A DNA stretch of 64,000 nt from Comamonadaceae bacterium OS-4 (GCA_027924025.1 AP026970.1:2316501-2380500), one strand, 5' to 3'. Positions 1 through 10,245 are shown, numbered from the stretch's first letter. Made by a program: numbers and translations. Notes: generated from the sequence alone by a model not told the origin.

Positions 1-1
1 G

Positions 2-484
2 CTGGACTATCACCTGCCCGACATGACCGGCTTGGCCGCGCTCGACATCTTTGGAAAGCGCCACCCCGAGCTCCCGATCGTGATGCTGTCCGGCTCCGCC
101 AATACACAAATCATGCGGCAAGTGCTGCAAAACGGCGCGTCCGGCTTTGTGACCAAATCCACCCTCAGCGACGAGTTGCTCCATGCGGTCCGCCTGGTTT
201 TGAATGGCGATGTGTACTCTCCAAAAGAATTGGACGCAACGCACGCGGTGGGGCTGCAGGAAGACCTCAACAACAAGCCGCCCCTGACGCAACGTCAGGA
301 ACTGGTGCTGCGCGAGCTATTGGATGGCCGATCCAACAAAGAGATCGGAACGAGCTTGAACGTATCCGACGAAACGGTCAAAACCCACGTGGCTGCCATC
401 TTGCGTTATTTCGATGTGCAGAACCGGACACAAGCTGTCGTTGCAGCAGCTCGCAGCGGTTACCGCCCAGCCACCAGCTCTTGA
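2..484 (+). CDS. Response regulator, NarL/FixJ type (5' end outside window)
   Basis: This is the C-terminal 160 residues of a two-component response regulator; the start codon lies before the window. The visible part opens in the receiver domain at the probable phosphorylation site (LDYHLPDMTGL, Asp codon at 5-7), continues through the conserved Lys of GFVTKS, and ends with a LuxR-type helix-turn-helix (LTQRQELVLRELLDGRSNKE, then VSDETVKTHV). It is a DNA-binding transcription factor whose targets are unknown. The gene converges on the hybrid histidine kinase on the other strand and overlaps its end by 25 bases, so the two probably form one signalling system with the binding protein and receptor downstream of the kinase promoter. 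That pairing is inferred from position. Confidence 0.9.
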   Translation: MDYHLPDMTGLAALDIFGKRHPELPIVMLSGSANTQIMRQVLQNGASGFVTKSTLSDELLHAVRLVLNGDVYSPKELDATHAVGLQEDLNNKPPLTQRQELVLRELLDGRSNKEIGTSLNVSDETVKTHVAAILRYFDVQNRTQAVVAAARSGYRPATSS

Positions 485-2418
485 GTGCCGGCCTCGACGT
501 CTGAGGCATTGCTAATCGCCAAACGACGCATCAGGCTGCGAAGCTTGGCTGGACGCACGGGCTTGTGTAAAAGGGTCAAGTTGCGGGCTTTGGCCGCATG
601 CAACAAATTGGCATCGGTATCGCCACTCATGAGGCAAGCGGCGATCGGCCTGCGCGAATGAGCGCGGACCATATCGATCACATCCATGCCATTGCGGTCT
701 TCCCCCAAGCGGAAATCCGACAACACCAAGTCAGGCGCCGGATAGGCGTTTACAAAATCCAAGGCTTGCTGCACATTGGCCGCGGCATTGACCACGCAGC
801 CCCAGGATTGCAGCAGGCTCTGCAACGCCTCCAGCGCGAAGCCATCGTCCTCAACAATCAGGATCCGCATTCCGTCGAGCTCCCCCCCTTGGGCCGGGAG
901 CGCTATGGGTTCAGGCGCTGAAAACTCTTGAGGCAAGGCCCTGGGCAACACGATAGAGAACCGGGTCCCGCAGCCCAAATCTGACCGCAGGCTGATGCTG
1001 TGGCCCAATAGCTTGACGGTACGTTCCACAATATTCAGGCCAAGGCCCAAGCCTTGTGTACGGTCTCGACCGCTATTGCCGACTTGGTAAAACTCCCGGA
1101 AGATTTCTTGCTGGTGCTCGGGCGAAATACCGATACCGCTGTCCGCCACATCGATCCGTAAACTGCTGCCACCATCGATGACACGGCATGCCACCAACAC
1201 CGTCCCTTGATCGGTATAGCGCACCGCATTGTTGGCGAGATTCATGACCACGCGCTGCAAGAGAACAGGGTCACTGAGAAACCACTCCTGTGTGGGCCGG
1301 ATGCGCAAACGCAGCCCTTTGCTGCTGGCCAGAGGGATCAATGCCTTGTGCACCGCCTGAAAAAGCTTGTCCAAAGGCGCTTCGGTGCGATGCACCTGGA
1401 CCGCACCTGCGTCCAAACGAGAAACATCCAACAAGCCATCCAACAAATCCTGCATGGAGGACACCGACGCTTCCAGGCTGTCTACGACTTGCCGGGCAGA
1501 TAGATCCAGGGGCAACTGCCCCAGGCGGGCGACAAACATGCCCAGCGCGTGCGTCGGCTGGCGCAGGTCATGGCTTGCTGCAGCCAAAAAGCGCGATTTG
1601 GCCAGGGTGGCGCTTTCCGCCTCCTCTTTTTTGAGGCGCAACTCGCGGGTCGCGACTTCCACCCGGTACTCCAACTCTTCGCGCCCCCATGCCAAACGCT
1701 GGGCCATTTGGTTGAGACGGGTCTGCAAATCAAACAAAGGGTCTGAAGGCAGCGCCTCAGAGCTCGGATTCAAATCGCCCTCGCCGATGCGCTCAATCGC
1801 GCGCGACACACGCATCACGGGTCCTATCACCCCCTCTCCAAGCCGGGAAGCCAACCAACCGCCCAGCATCAACCCTACCAGCCCGATACCGAGCGCGACC
1901 AGCAAAGTCTCTCGGCCACTTTGATCCAGCCGATCGCGTGACACTTCCAACACCACGTATCCCAAAACGTTGCTATTCAACCCTTGGGTCGGCCCAGAAT
2001 AGAAGTCATCCAGTGCCACATTACTGGGCCACACACGCTCCCAGAACACATCGACCCCGAGCCGCTTCTGCCGCGCAATGTAATTGGCCCCCATGGCCTC
2101 GGGCAGCTCTGCATAACGGGTCTCCCCCGCCTTCGCCAAGACCTGCCCATTGCCATTAAAAATGGCAATCGAGCGGACATCCGGTTCAGTTTTCAGACCG
2201 CTCGCGATAGTTTGCAAACTTGCGGCATTCCCAGAGAACAAGCCATATTCGCTGGCCCGCGCGAGTTGTTGAACGATCAGTCGCGCACGTGTGGTGTGCG
2301 CCGAATCCAGATCAGAGACACGGGTTGTCCAAAAAACGGCCATCAAGGCCAGCACCACCAGGAACACCGGCGTAATTGCTGCCAGCAACATGCGAAAGCG
2401 GATCCCCTGGAATCTCAT
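460..2418 (-). CDS. Hybrid sensor histidine kinase with C-terminal receiver
   Basis: A 652-residue membrane kinase. Residues 10-30 and about 172-192 are membrane segments enclosing a periplasmic sensor of about 140 residues. A HAMP linker (about 193-245) and a coiled coil lead to HisKA with the phospho-acceptor His283 (SHDLRQP). The ATPase domain shows NLANNAVRYT, DSGIGIS and GLGLGL. A receiver domain (about 517-640) has phospho-acceptor Asp568 in LSDFRLG and the conserved Lys in LLHKPV. A receiver fused after the kinase suggests a phosphorelay or self-regulation. Its start overlaps the end of the binding-protein gene by 4 bases (ATGA), so the two are co-translated; the binding protein is the likely ligand sensor for the kinase (inference). 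Confidence 0.9.
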   Translation of the reverse strand: MRFQGIRFRMLLAAITPVFLVVLALMAVFWTTRVSDLDSAHTTRARLIVQQLARASEYGLFSGNAASLQTIASGLKTEPDVRSIAIFNGNGQVLAKAGETRYAELPEAMGANYIARQKRLGVDVFWERVWPSNVALDDFYSGPTQGLNSNVLGYVVLEVSRDRLDQSGRETLLVALGIGLVGLMLGGWLASRLGEGVIGPVMRVSRAIERIGEGDLNPSSEALPSDPLFDLQTRLNQMAQRLAWGREELEYRVEVATRELRLKKEEAESATLAKSRFLAAASHDLRQPTHALGMFVARLGQLPLDLSARQVVDSLEASVSSMQDLLDGLLDVSRLDAGAVQVHRTEAPLDKLFQAVHKALIPLASSKGLRLRIRPTQEWFLSDPVLLQRVVMNLANNAVRYTDQGTVLVACRVIDGGSSLRIDVADSGIGISPEHQQEIFREFYQVGNSGRDRTQGLGLGLNIVERTVKLLGHSISLRSDLGCGTRFSIVLPRALPQEFSAPEPIALPAQGGELDGMRILIVEDDGFALEALQSLLQSWGCVVNAAANVQQALDFVNAYPAPDLVLSDFRLGEDRNGMDVIDMVRAHSRRPIAACLMSGDTDANLLHAAKARNLTLLHKPVRPAKLRSLMRRLAISNASDVEAGTQELVAGR

Positions 2419-3353
2419 GGGCGACGCTCCAAACGCTTGAGCCGCTCCGTCAAGGAGCGTTCGTCCAGCACCAGGTCCAGCGAACGGGCGACTTGCTCAT
2501 TCAATACGACGGTGAAATCCGTCGGGTATTGCAGCGAAATCCCGGTATTGCCTGCCAAATGTGTTTTGGCAATTGCAAAAGCTTGGATACCGATTTGCCG
2601 TGGGGTGCTGTGCAAAGACATGAGTGCGCCGGCCCGCACATAAGCCGGTGAAAACGCGACGACCGGCACACGAGCCCGATAGGTCGCCAGCAACACATTG
2701 GAGATGGTGGATCCGTTGTACACCTTGGAGTCAGGGACTGCCAACAGCACATCGGTATCGTCCAAAACCGCCTTCAACGCAGAAAACAAAGTACCGGAGC
2801 CACCAACAACCCCACTGACCAACTCCATGCCCTTTGATTGCAATGCCGATTGCAACGTCGAGCTCTGTTGACTGGACTCGGAACCGAACAGAACGCCGAC
2901 TCTTCTCGTGTTGGGCAGCGCAAGACGCATCAACTCGGCTTGGCGCCCGAAAGGCTGATCCAGGTACACCGCACTGACAGAGGCTTGCGATTTGGAAGGT
3001 GCCTCTCGCAAAATACGCTCCATGCCAGCGCGTGGAATCAGCGCGGCCACCACCGGGATCCGCACATCGAGCGCCAACACGCTGGCCAATGCATCACTGC
3101 CCAAGGTCATGACCACACGTGCCCCGTGAAGGAGGTCCGCCTCTTGCAGCCGGCTATCGCTCAGGTACGAAATCGACGGTTGGGCGCGCTCGGGGTAAGC
3201 GCGTGTGAATTCAAGCGCGATGGTTTGGGCTGTTTCGACATGGCCTGCCGTCTTCTCACTGCTGACGATGACCAAATCGGCCGCTTGCACCTGCGCGAAC
3301 ACACTGATCGAAAGAACCCAGCCAACGACGAAGCGGATAGCGCGCAAGCCCAT
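2415..3353 (-). CDS. Periplasmic ABC-type substrate-binding protein, probably sensory
   Basis: A 312-residue protein with a signal peptide (hydrophobic residues about 5-20, cleavage probably after AQVQA at 24). The body looks like the ABC substrate-binding family that includes TrpX-like proteins: a two-lobe fold with segments such as VVMTLGSDALASV, RRVGVLFGSESSQQSS and VPVVAFSPAYVRAGALMSL. No permease or ATPase gene is nearby. Instead it lies between a TonB-dependent receptor upstream (4 bases apart) and a hybrid kinase downstream (ATGA overlap), so a role as periplasmic sensor delivering a ligand signal to the kinase is more likely than transport. The ligand cannot be read from sequence. Confidence 0.8.
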   Translation of the reverse strand: MGLRAIRFVVGWVLSISVFAQVQAADLVIVSSEKTAGHVETAQTIALEFTRAYPERAQPSISYLSDSRLQEADLLHGARVVMTLGSDALASVLALDVRIPVVAALIPRAGMERILREAPSKSQASVSAVYLDQPFGRQAELMRLALPNTRRVGVLFGSESSQQSSTLQSALQSKGMELVSGVVGGSGTLFSALKAVLDDTDVLLAVPDSKVYNGSTISNVLLATYRARVPVVAFSPAYVRAGALMSLHSTPRQIGIQAFAIAKTHLAGNTGISLQYPTDFTVVLNEQVARSLDLVLDERSLTERLKRLERRP

Positions 3354-3357
3354 GGGT

Positions 3358-5313
3358 TCAGAGCTCGGCTTTCAAGGTTACGAACGCGCGGCGATCGAAG
3401 AAGAATTTCTGATCGCCGTCACGAACCGGCTGATCCAGGTTTTGGATCACCAGGGATAGCTCGGCCTTGCGACCGGACAAGCGGAAAGGCTTTGCTATCC
3501 GCACATCAGTACGGACAATGTTGTAGAGCCGCTTGTTGTCGGACATCAGGGCGATGTCTTCTGACTGGGCATGCATCAGCGAGACCACATAACCACTGTC
3601 CAAGGCGTAGCTTCCGGTGAGTGTCATGGCATACCGTGCAGCGCCTCGAAGGACACGCAGCTGCTCTACCCCGGAAATATGGGTCCATGCCTGTGACACC
3701 ATCAGGAGGGAGGGCGCCGACGGTTTCCATTGAAGCTGGTGTTCCAAACCTTGGATACGATAGTTTTGGATATTCAAATGGTCATAGGGACTGACGAAAT
3801 CATCCGGTTGATCTATCCGCCTTGGCCGCTCAATACCGTCGGTGATTCGCTCATCGAAAATTCTCAGGTCTCCTGACAGACCGTGAGCAGACAGCGCGAG
3901 GTTGTATCCGAGTTCACGGCTCTCAATTTTCTCAGGCCCCACATTGCCACTGCTCAACACGGTCGTGATGGGATTTTTCCCGCTCTGGTCGTAGTACCGA
4001 ACCGCGGCATATTTCTCAAAAGCGCTGGGGGGGCGAAACGCAGTGGACACGCCGGCACGCAAGGTGTGCCCCTGGGATACGTGCCAGTTCAGCATCAATC
4101 GCGGAGATACGGTTTTCCCGCCCAGTTCACTCTGCTCCAGCATCACGCCGCTGTTGAGAATCCAGGCAGGCAAAGGCTTCCACTCTACGTTGCCAAACAG
4201 GCGCTGGAAGTCTGTAGCGACACTCCCTCTCCCATCAAAGGTGGACGGGGATGTCAAAAGCTCTTTGCGAAGCTCCGTCCCCCAGACCACACGCCATTGG
4301 GGGCTCAACACCGCGGTGTGTTGAAGGGAGACTGCTTGGTTTACTTCGTGCCCGCTAAAGTCCACCGGAATCCCGAAGTAATTGGTGCCCGCGTTGTTAC
4401 TGAGATACGGAAAAACATCCCGTTGGGTGTTTTCGGTGTGCGAGAGCGAAATCTGCAAGTCCTGCTCGGGCGTCAAAATTTTGTGCCAATCCGCTTGCAC
4501 AAATTGCGCCCCAATAAATCGACTGCGCTCTGCGTTCCCAGGCGAGTCCGCATTGCCGCGCCCCGCATCAATCCCGACACTGCCTGCTCGCAACTCCAAT
4601 TCAGAACCGCGATCTAGGGACAGCGCACCGGTGACATTCACGCGTGAGACCCGGTTGACCCCGTAGGCCGAACGCAAGCCCATGTCACCCCGCGAGTCTG
4701 CGGATACACGATACGCTTGGTCTGAATCGCCCCAACCGGTGCTGACAAATACGTCCGCCACACCGCCATCCCCGGCACTCAGCCTCGCCCGGGAACCGAC
4801 GGTTTCGCGAACATCGCGAGAAATAATGTTGATCACGCCTAAAAAAGCGCGCGCACCGTAAGCGGCGGAATTGGAACCCCGGAGTATTTCAATCCGCTCA
4901 ATGTCGTCCATGGCCAAGGCCTGCAAGCCCAGACCTGCCGAGCCTTGCAGGTGACCCGAATAGACCGAACGGCCGTCGACCAAGACCTGAATGCGGTTCG
5001 CCCAGTCGTCATTGCGGCCGTGGTAGCTGGCCATGGGCGCATCGGTTTCGAACGATGTGGTCGTCTGAAAACCGGGAACGAGGCGAAGTAAATCGGTGAT
5101 GTCACGCGCACCCGAAATACGAATGAAGTGGCGGTCCAGAATAGTCACTGCACCGGGCGCTTCGTCTACCGGTTGTGCAAGGCGGGATACCGACAGAACC
5201 ACCGGAATATCGCTCATGAAATCCCGTTCCGATACCGCCACAGGCCCGGTTTGCTGTGCTGCAACCCAAGGGGATACCAATGTCAGTAACATTACGGTGG
5301 TAGATGGCTTCAT
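3358..5313 (-). CDS. TonB-dependent outer membrane receptor
   Basis: An outer membrane barrel of 651 residues if it starts at the ATG at 5313, which begins a convincing signal peptide ([20 protein letters not shown]). The frame stays open upstream to 5559, but that extension runs through moaA and lacks signal-peptide character. The plug domain follows ([20 protein letters not shown], then [12 protein letters not shown] and [19 protein letters not shown], typical of siderophore/cobalamin receptors). The barrel ends in the expected aromatic, alternating C-terminal strand (FVTLKAEL). It is the first gene of a minus-strand operon with the binding protein and hybrid kinase. A receptor feeding a kinase pathway suggests sensing of an imported compound; the substrate is unknown. 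Confidence 0.9.
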   Translation of the reverse strand: MKPSTTVMLLTLVSPWVAAQQTGPVAVSERDFMSDIPVVLSVSRLAQPVDEAPGAVTILDRHFIRISGARDITDLLRLVPGFQTTTSFETDAPMASYHGRNDDWANRIQVLVDGRSVYSGHLQGSAGLGLQALAMDDIERIEILRGSNSAAYGARAFLGVINIISRDVRETVGSRARLSAGDGGVADVFVSTGWGDSDQAYRVSADSRGDMGLRSAYGVNRVSRVNVTGALSLDRGSELELRAGSVGIDAGRGNADSPGNAERSRFIGAQFVQADWHKILTPEQDLQISLSHTENTQRDVFPYLSNNAGTNYFGIPVDFSGHEVNQAVSLQHTAVLSPQWRVVWGTELRKELLTSPSTFDGRGSVATDFQRLFGNVEWKPLPAWILNSGVMLEQSELGGKTVSPRLMLNWHVSQGHTLRAGVSTAFRPPSAFEKYAAVRYYDQSGKNPITTVLSSGNVGPEKIESRELGYNLALSAHGLSGDLRIFDERITDGIERPRRIDQPDDFVSPYDHLNIQNYRIQGLEHQLQWKPSAPSLLMVSQAWTHISGVEQLRVLRGAARYAMTLTGSYALDSGYVVSLMHAQSEDIALMSDNKRLYNIVRTDVRIAKPFRLSGRKAELSLVIQNLDQPVRDGDQKFFFDRRAFVTLKAEL

Positions 5314-5401
5314 GGTGTTCGGTTCAACAACGGTTGCTATTCTTTCTGCAGCAGATTTTGCCCTGATTACGGCTACCTCGACGAACATTCCTACAAACCG
5401 C

Positions 5402-6556
5402 ATGGCAAGCTCCACCCAACGCGTTTTCCCGCTGATCGACAAACGGACCCTCGGGCTCCCCATGCCATCGCAGCCCGCAGGTACACCCCGGGCAGTGGCT
5501 GGCGCCGCGACCTTGGATACCCTCGGCCGGCCCCTGAGGGATCTGCGCATCAGTGTCACCGACCGCTGTAACTTCAGATGCAGCTATTGCATGCCGAAGG
5601 AAGTGTTTCACAAAGACTACCCTTACCTCCCGCACCAGGATCTGCTGAGCTTTGAGGAGATCACACGAGTCGCCCGACAGTTTGTGGCGCTTGGCGTCCA
5701 GAAAATACGCCTGACGGGCGGAGAACCGCTCTTGCGTAAGAACCTCGAAGCGCTGATTGAACAACTGGCGGTCATTCCAACCTTGTCAGGCCAGCCACTC
5801 GATATCACCCTCACCACCAATGGCTCTGTGCTCGCGAAGAAAGCAGCATCACTCCAACGCGCGGGCCTGCAAAGAGTCACCGTGAGTCTGGATGCTCTGG
5901 ATGACACCGTCTTCCAGGCCATGAACGATGTGGCGTTCCCGGTCCGAGATGTCCTCTTGGGCATTGAAGCGGCGCAAAAAGCGGGCTTGGGCCCCATCAA
6001 AGTGAACATGGTGGTCAAACGCGGCACCAATGAGCAAGAGATCCTGCCGATGGCGCGGCACTTCAAGGGCACAGGGGTCGCACTCCGCTTCATCGAATAC
6101 ATGGATGTGGGCGCAACCAATGGCTGGCAAATGGACCAGGTAATGCCGAGCAACGAAGTGTTGAAGCGGATTCAGGCCGAAATGCCCCTCATCGCCCTCG
6201 AGAGCAACCAGACGGGTGAAACCGCGCAACGTTGGGGCTACACAGACGCCACCGGGCGCCACGACCCGGCAGCCGGCGAGGTGGGCTTTATCAGCAGCGT
6301 GACGCAGGCGTTTTGCGGGGACTGCAACCGGGCGCGCCTGTCTACTGAAGGACAGCTCTACCTCTGCCTTTTTGCCGGCCAAGGCCATGATTTGCGCTCA
6401 CTTTTGCGCTCAGGGGCCGACGACCAACAACTGCAAGACGCCATTGCCCGGGTGTGGGGCGCGCGAAAAGACCAGTACTCCGCACAACGGGGGGCAGAGC
6501 CCGCCGGAGCCGGCCCTGCTACCCGCCGCGTCGAGATGAGCTACATCGGAGGCTAG
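5402..6556 (+). CDS. moaA: GTP 3',8-cyclase MoaA
   Basis: The radical-SAM enzyme that starts molybdenum cofactor synthesis by converting GTP to 3',8-cyclo-7,8-dihydro-GTP. The N-terminal cluster motif is CNFRCSYC, the C-terminal cluster shows [10 protein letters not shown] plus the third Cys in YLCLF, and the chain ends in the GG pair (SYIGG) needed for activation. At 384 residues it is slightly longer than E. coli MoaA because of an N-terminal leader (VFPLIDKRT) that I recall from Burkholderiales homologues, which supports the ATG at 5402. No other moa gene is nearby. It diverges from the TonB receptor with 88 bases between, and its stop overlaps the rnhA stop within CTAG. Confidence 0.95.
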   Translation: MASSTQRVFPLIDKRTLGLPMPSQPAGTPRAVAGAATLDTLGRPLRDLRISVTDRCNFRCSYCMPKEVFHKDYPYLPHQDLLSFEEITRVARQFVALGVQKIRLTGGEPLLRKNLEALIEQLAVIPTLSGQPLDITLTTNGSVLAKKAASLQRAGLQRVTVSLDALDDTVFQAMNDVAFPVRDVLLGIEAAQKAGLGPIKVNMVVKRGTNEQEILPMARHFKGTGVALRFIEYMDVGATNGWQMDQVMPSNEVLKRIQAEMPLIALESNQTGETAQRWGYTDATGRHDPAAGEVGFISSVTQAFCGDCNRARLSTEGQLYLCLFAGQGHDLRSLLRSGADDQQLQDAIARVWGARKDQYSAQRGAEPAGAGPATRRVEMSYIGG

Positions 6557-7020
6557 CTCCGCTGGCGCAGCGCCTGCTCTACCCCACGATTGGCCAGCCC
6601 ATCGGCACGTTCATTACCCGGGTCTCCGGCATGCCCTTTGACCCAACGCCAATCAATTTTGTGGCCTGCAGTACTCACCAAGGTATCCAGGCGCTGCCAC
6701 AAATCCACATTTTTCACCGGCTGCTTGGAGGCTGTTTTCCAGCCCTTGGCCTTCCAGCCTTGTAGCCACTCGGTGATGCCTTTCAAGACGTATTGACTGT
6801 CAATATGCAGGGTCACGTCGCAGGGGCGCTTCAGTGCGGTCAATGCTTCGATCACCGCCATCATTTCCATGCGGTTATTGGTCGTACCCAGCTCGCCGCC
6901 TGACAGCTCCTTTTCAGCGCCATCCGCAGACCGGAGCAGCACGCCCCAGCCCCCGGGCCCGGGATTGCCCTTGCAGGCACCATCGGTGTAAATCACAACT
7001 TTCGCCATCAACTCAGTCAC
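6553..7020 (-). CDS. rnhA: Ribonuclease HI
   Basis: Degrades the RNA strand of RNA-DNA hybrids. All four acidic catalytic residues are present in their usual settings: [35 protein letters not shown] and GNERADGLA. The 155-residue length is normal. A second in-frame ATG at residue 5 ([10 protein letters not shown]) is an alternative start. The start overlaps the end of the upstream methyltransferase gene by 4 bases, indicating co-translation; a methyltransferase-rnhA pair next to gloB is common in this group. The stop shares the CTAG tetranucleotide with the convergent moaA stop. Confidence 0.96.
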   Translation of the reverse strand: MTELMAKVVIYTDGACKGNPGPGGWGVLLRSADGAEKELSGGELGTTNNRMEMMAVIEALTALKRPCDVTLHIDSQYVLKGITEWLQGWKAKGWKTASKQPVKNVDLWQRLDTLVSTAGHKIDWRWVKGHAGDPGNERADGLANRGVEQALRQRS

Positions 7021-7805
7021 ACTTTTTCCTTCCCATTTCTCTCATTCACCGAGGCATGCGTTTGCTGGGCCACCGGCACCGCGGCGGCGCTGCGTTTGCT
7101 CGACAGCTTCCAATGCGCGCCCAACAGGCGCATGCCACGCACACGCTTGGTAGCCACCACGAAATACGCGGCGCCAAATATAGGCCATGACTTGGGCCCG
7201 GCCCGGTCCATCCAGGCAAAGCGCCCCAGCCAATCCGCAGACTCCACCGCAGGGCGGTAGCAACCAAAGCGGCCAACCTCTACCTCGAAACTCAACAAGC
7301 GCAACCAATCCCGCAAACGCCAGTAGCCAATCAAGTCACCCCACTCGGGCAGGAAAACCTGACCCCAGCCCAAACGGTGGTACCAGCGGCTTCGCCGCTG
7401 GCGCAAGCCCCACAGGCTCACAGGATTCAAGCCGCAGATCACCACCTTGCCCTCCGGAACCAAGACGCGCTCCACCTCGCGCAGCGTGGCATGCGGATCC
7501 GGACTGAACTCCAAGGCATGGGGCAGGATCACAAGATCCAGGCTATTGGCGGGGAAAGGCAAGGCGGTAAAGTCGGAGTGAAACGCGACGACCCCATATC
7601 GGGGATCCGGCCCTGCAGTGGCAAGCCATCGATGTGGCATGCGGTTGAGCTGCAATGCCTGTAGCTCCGGCACACCCAACTGCAAAGCATGGTAGCCAAA
7701 AAGGTCCGCAACCGCCTCGTCCAGTTGCGCCTGCTCCCATTCCAGCAGATAGCGGCCTGCCGGAGACTTGAACCATTCCTGCAAACTTATAATTTGATCG
7801 CTCAT
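7017..7805 (-). CDS. Class I SAM-dependent methyltransferase-like protein
   Basis: A 262-residue protein of the Methyltransf_11 type. The second half of the Rossmann fold is clear ([20 protein letters not shown] followed by [19 protein letters not shown], the usual post-motif II/III region of UbiE/COQ5-like enzymes). The glycine-rich SAM-binding motif I expected around residues 40-60 is absent; that region reads [17 protein letters not shown]. It may bind SAM weakly or have lost activity. The start at 7805 ([11 protein letters not shown]) is preferred over an upstream ATG because the extension would overlap gloB. Its start codon overlaps the gloB start on the other strand in CATG. Substrate unknown. 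Confidence 0.8.
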   Translation of the reverse strand: MSDQIISLQEWFKSPAGRYLLEWEQAQLDEAVADLFGYHALQLGVPELQALQLNRMPHRWLATAGPDPRYGVVAFHSDFTALPFPANSLDLVILPHALEFSPDPHATLREVERVLVPEGKVVICGLNPVSLWGLRQRRSRWYHRLGWGQVFLPEWGDLIGYWRLRDWLRLLSFEVEVGRFGCYRPAVESADWLGRFAWMDRAGPKSWPIFGAAYFVVATKRVRGMRLLGAHWKLSSKRSAAAVPVAQQTHASVNERNGKEKV

Positions 7806-8574
7806 GACCTTGCTACCACTACCCGCTTTCACGGACAACTACATCTGGATGTTGCACAACGGGCGTGACGCACTGGTGGTAGACCCGGGGGACGCGCAAC
7901 CTGTGCTGGATGCCTTGCAACGCAACTCCCTGACATTGCGCTGCATTCTAGTCACCCATCACCATGCCGACCACACCGGCGGCGTGAATGTTTTGCGCGA
8001 AACCACGGGGGCCCGTGTCTACGGGCCAGCGCATGAAAAAATGCCGGAGCCGATCCAGCGCCTCCGTGACGGTGATCAGGTGTCCGCCCTCGGGATGGAT
8101 TTCACCGTGATGGACGTGCCCGGCCACACCAGCGGGCATATCGCTTTTTTCGCCAGCCCCTCGGGAGAACCTCCTTTGCTGTTTTGTGGCGACACTTTGT
8201 TCAGCGCGGGTTGCGGCCGCCTGTTCGAAGGCACACCCGCACAAATGCTGGACTCTCTGAGTCGCCTGGCAAATTTGCCGCCCGAGACTCGGGTTTGCTG
8301 CACCCATGAATACACATTAAGTAACTTGCGGTTTGCCAGGGTTGTCGAACCTGACAATGAGGCCACCGCAGAGTACCAAAGCCATTGCCAGCAATTGCGC
8401 AACGCCGGTCAGCCCACACTCCCAAGCACCATCGCCCGGGAACGGCTGATCAACCCTTTTTTACGCACTCACTTGGACAGCGTCATGCACGAAGTCACCC
8501 GGCATGACGCCCAAGGAGTCTCCGCCGAGGGCGTTTTCGCCACTCTGCGCCAATGGAAAAACAACTTTCAATGA
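7804..8574 (+). CDS. gloB: Hydroxyacylglutathione hydrolase (glyoxalase II)
   Basis: Hydrolyses S-lactoylglutathione to lactate and glutathione, the second step of methylglyoxal detoxification. It is a metallo-beta-lactamase fold enzyme of 256 residues with the metal motif THHHADHTGG, the bridging Asp in FCGDTLFSAGCGRLFEGT, and further metal ligands in GHTSGH and CCTHEY. The C-terminal HAGH domain includes NPFLRTH. The ATG at 7804 gives the family N-terminus (LLPLPAFTDNYIWML). A TATAAT lies at 7788-7793, only 11 bases upstream, so transcripts could be almost leaderless, or the match is chance. The 3' end overlaps mltD by 4 bases. Confidence 0.96.
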   Translation: MTLLPLPAFTDNYIWMLHNGRDALVVDPGDAQPVLDALQRNSLTLRCILVTHHHADHTGGVNVLRETTGARVYGPAHEKMPEPIQRLRDGDQVSALGMDFTVMDVPGHTSGHIAFFASPSGEPPLLFCGDTLFSAGCGRLFEGTPAQMLDSLSRLANLPPETRVCCTHEYTLSNLRFARVVEPDNEATAEYQSHCQQLRNAGQPTLPSTIARERLINPFLRTHLDSVMHEVTRHDAQGVSAEGVFATLRQWKNNFQ

Positions 8575-10241
8575 ACCGTTTTCACCTATTTGCAGTGGGT
8601 GTAGTCGCCCTCCTCTCAGGATGTGCGAGCACACTCAACAGCCCGATGCCACAAAGCGGGCCCCAATCGCCGGCCGCATCCCCCGCCGGCAGTGCTGCCG
8701 GGCAGGCCACCGCCAACGATCCAAACAGCCTCATCCTGCGTCCGAGCCGAGAAATTGCACGCCCCGGCGCACCCATCAAAGCGCCGCCGGCTGCCAGCAC
8801 CGCACGTCCGGGCGAGACGGTTCCGCTGACCTCGATGGAGCTCGGGAAAAGCTCCCGCAGCGTAGCTGCCGTTGCGCCACCTGTTGACCTGTGGGAGCGC
8901 ATCCGCCGCGGCTACGGCATGAATGACCTCCAAAGCGAACTGGTGCAAGACCGGGAGGTCTGGTACTCGCGACGCCCAGACTACATCTTCCGGATGACAG
9001 AGCGCTCCAAAAAATACCTGTTTCACATTGTTGAGGAACTGGAAGTCCGCAACATGCCGACGGAGCTGGCCCTGCTGCCGTTTATTGAAAGTGCCTTTAA
9101 CCCCCAAGCCGTATCCAGCGCCAAGGCGGCTGGCATGTGGCAATTCATGCCGGCCACCGGCAAGTATTTCGAGCTGAAGCAAAACAGCTTCCGGGATGAC
9201 CGGCGTGACGTACTCGCCTCCACACGCGCTGCGTTGGACTATCTGCAAAAGCTTCACCGCATGTTCGGCGACTGGCATCTGGCGCTCGCTGCCTACAACT
9301 GGGGCGAAGGCAGCGTGGCACGGGCGGTCGCGAAAAATCAGCGCGCCGGTTTACCCACGGGCTACCCTGAGCTCAACATGCCCATGGAAACCCGCTTTTA
9401 TGTGCCCAAACTTCAAGCGATGAAGAACATTGTGTCGAACCCGGCGCAATTCAATTCCAAGCTGCCTCTGATCGAAAACCACCCTTATTTCCAAAGCGTG
9501 ACGGTCCGTCGGGATATCGATGTTGCCCTGGCGGCCAGACTCGCCGAGGTCAGCGTGGACGATTTCAAAGCCTTGAACCCGTCCCTGAATCGGCCCGTTA
9601 TCTTGGCGGCAGGCACTCCCCAAATTCTTCTGCCTTGGGACAATGCGGAGGTCTTCCAATCCAACCTGGAAAGCTACAGCGGGCGCCTTGCCAGCTGGAC
9701 GGCATGGGTGGTGCCCAGCACCATGCGCCCGGCCGAGGTTGCGAAAAAAGTGGGCATGAGTGAGTCTGACCTGCGCAACATGAACAACATTCCGCCCCGG
9801 ATGGTCGTCAGGGCAGGCTCCACCCTGTTGGTACCGCGCAGCCACCAGATGCCGGATGTGCCGATTAAAGTGGCAGACAACAGCCAACTGTCGGTCGCAC
9901 CCGAGATCGTCCTCAAGCGGGTTTCTGTGAAAGCGGGCAAAAACGAAACCGTGACCAGCATTGCCCATCGGTACAAAACGAATCCGGCCCAAGTGGCGGA
10001 GTGGAACAAGGTATCCACCAGTGCCCGCTTCAAGCCGGGTCAGGCGGTTGTTTTGATGCTGCCGCCACAGCATAAAAGCGCCAAAGCAGCGCCCGCAAGC
10101 CCAAAGGCAACGAAATCCGCTGCGGTGAAGTCCAAAGCCAGCGCTAACCCCAAGGCCGCCAAGTCCAGCGCACCCGCGAAAAAAGCCGGAGCGCCTGCAA
10201 AAAAAGGGGCCACGAAGGCCCCGAGCAAAAAGCAGGGATAA
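8571..10241 (+). CDS. mltD: Membrane-bound lytic murein transglycosylase D with LysM domains
   Basis: A 556-residue lipoprotein that cleaves peptidoglycan glycan strands. The ATG at 8571 overlaps the gloB stop (ATGA) and begins a lipoprotein signal with lipobox LLSGC (Cys at about residue 18). After a Pro/Ala-rich linker, the SLT domain has the catalytic Glu in LLPFIESAFNPQAVS, followed by GMWQFMPATG and AYNWGEG. Two LysM-like segments follow: AEVAKKVGMSESDLRNMNNI, then VTSIAHRYKTNPAQVAEWNK. The last 60 or so residues are a Lys/Ala-rich tail (KKAGAPAKKGATKAPSKKQG), not part of the E. coli enzyme, which may bind anionic wall polymers or nucleic acid (speculative). Confidence 0.93.
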   Translation: MNRFHLFAVGVVALLSGCASTLNSPMPQSGPQSPAASPAGSAAGQATANDPNSLILRPSREIARPGAPIKAPPAASTARPGETVPLTSMELGKSSRSVAAVAPPVDLWERIRRGYGMNDLQSELVQDREVWYSRRPDYIFRMTERSKKYLFHIVEELEVRNMPTELALLPFIESAFNPQAVSSAKAAGMWQFMPATGKYFELKQNSFRDDRRDVLASTRAALDYLQKLHRMFGDWHLALAAYNWGEGSVARAVAKNQRAGLPTGYPELNMPMETRFYVPKLQAMKNIVSNPAQFNSKLPLIENHPYFQSVTVRRDIDVALAARLAEVSVDDFKALNPSLNRPVILAAGTPQILLPWDNAEVFQSNLESYSGRLASWTAWVVPSTMRPAEVAKKVGMSESDLRNMNNIPPRMVVRAGSTLLVPRSHQMPDVPIKVADNSQLSVAPEIVLKRVSVKAGKNETVTSIAHRYKTNPAQVAEWNKVSTSARFKPGQAVVLMLPPQHKSAKAAPASPKATKSAAVKSKASANPKAAKSSAPAKKAGAPAKKGATKAPSKKQG

Positions 10242-10245
10242 GCGC

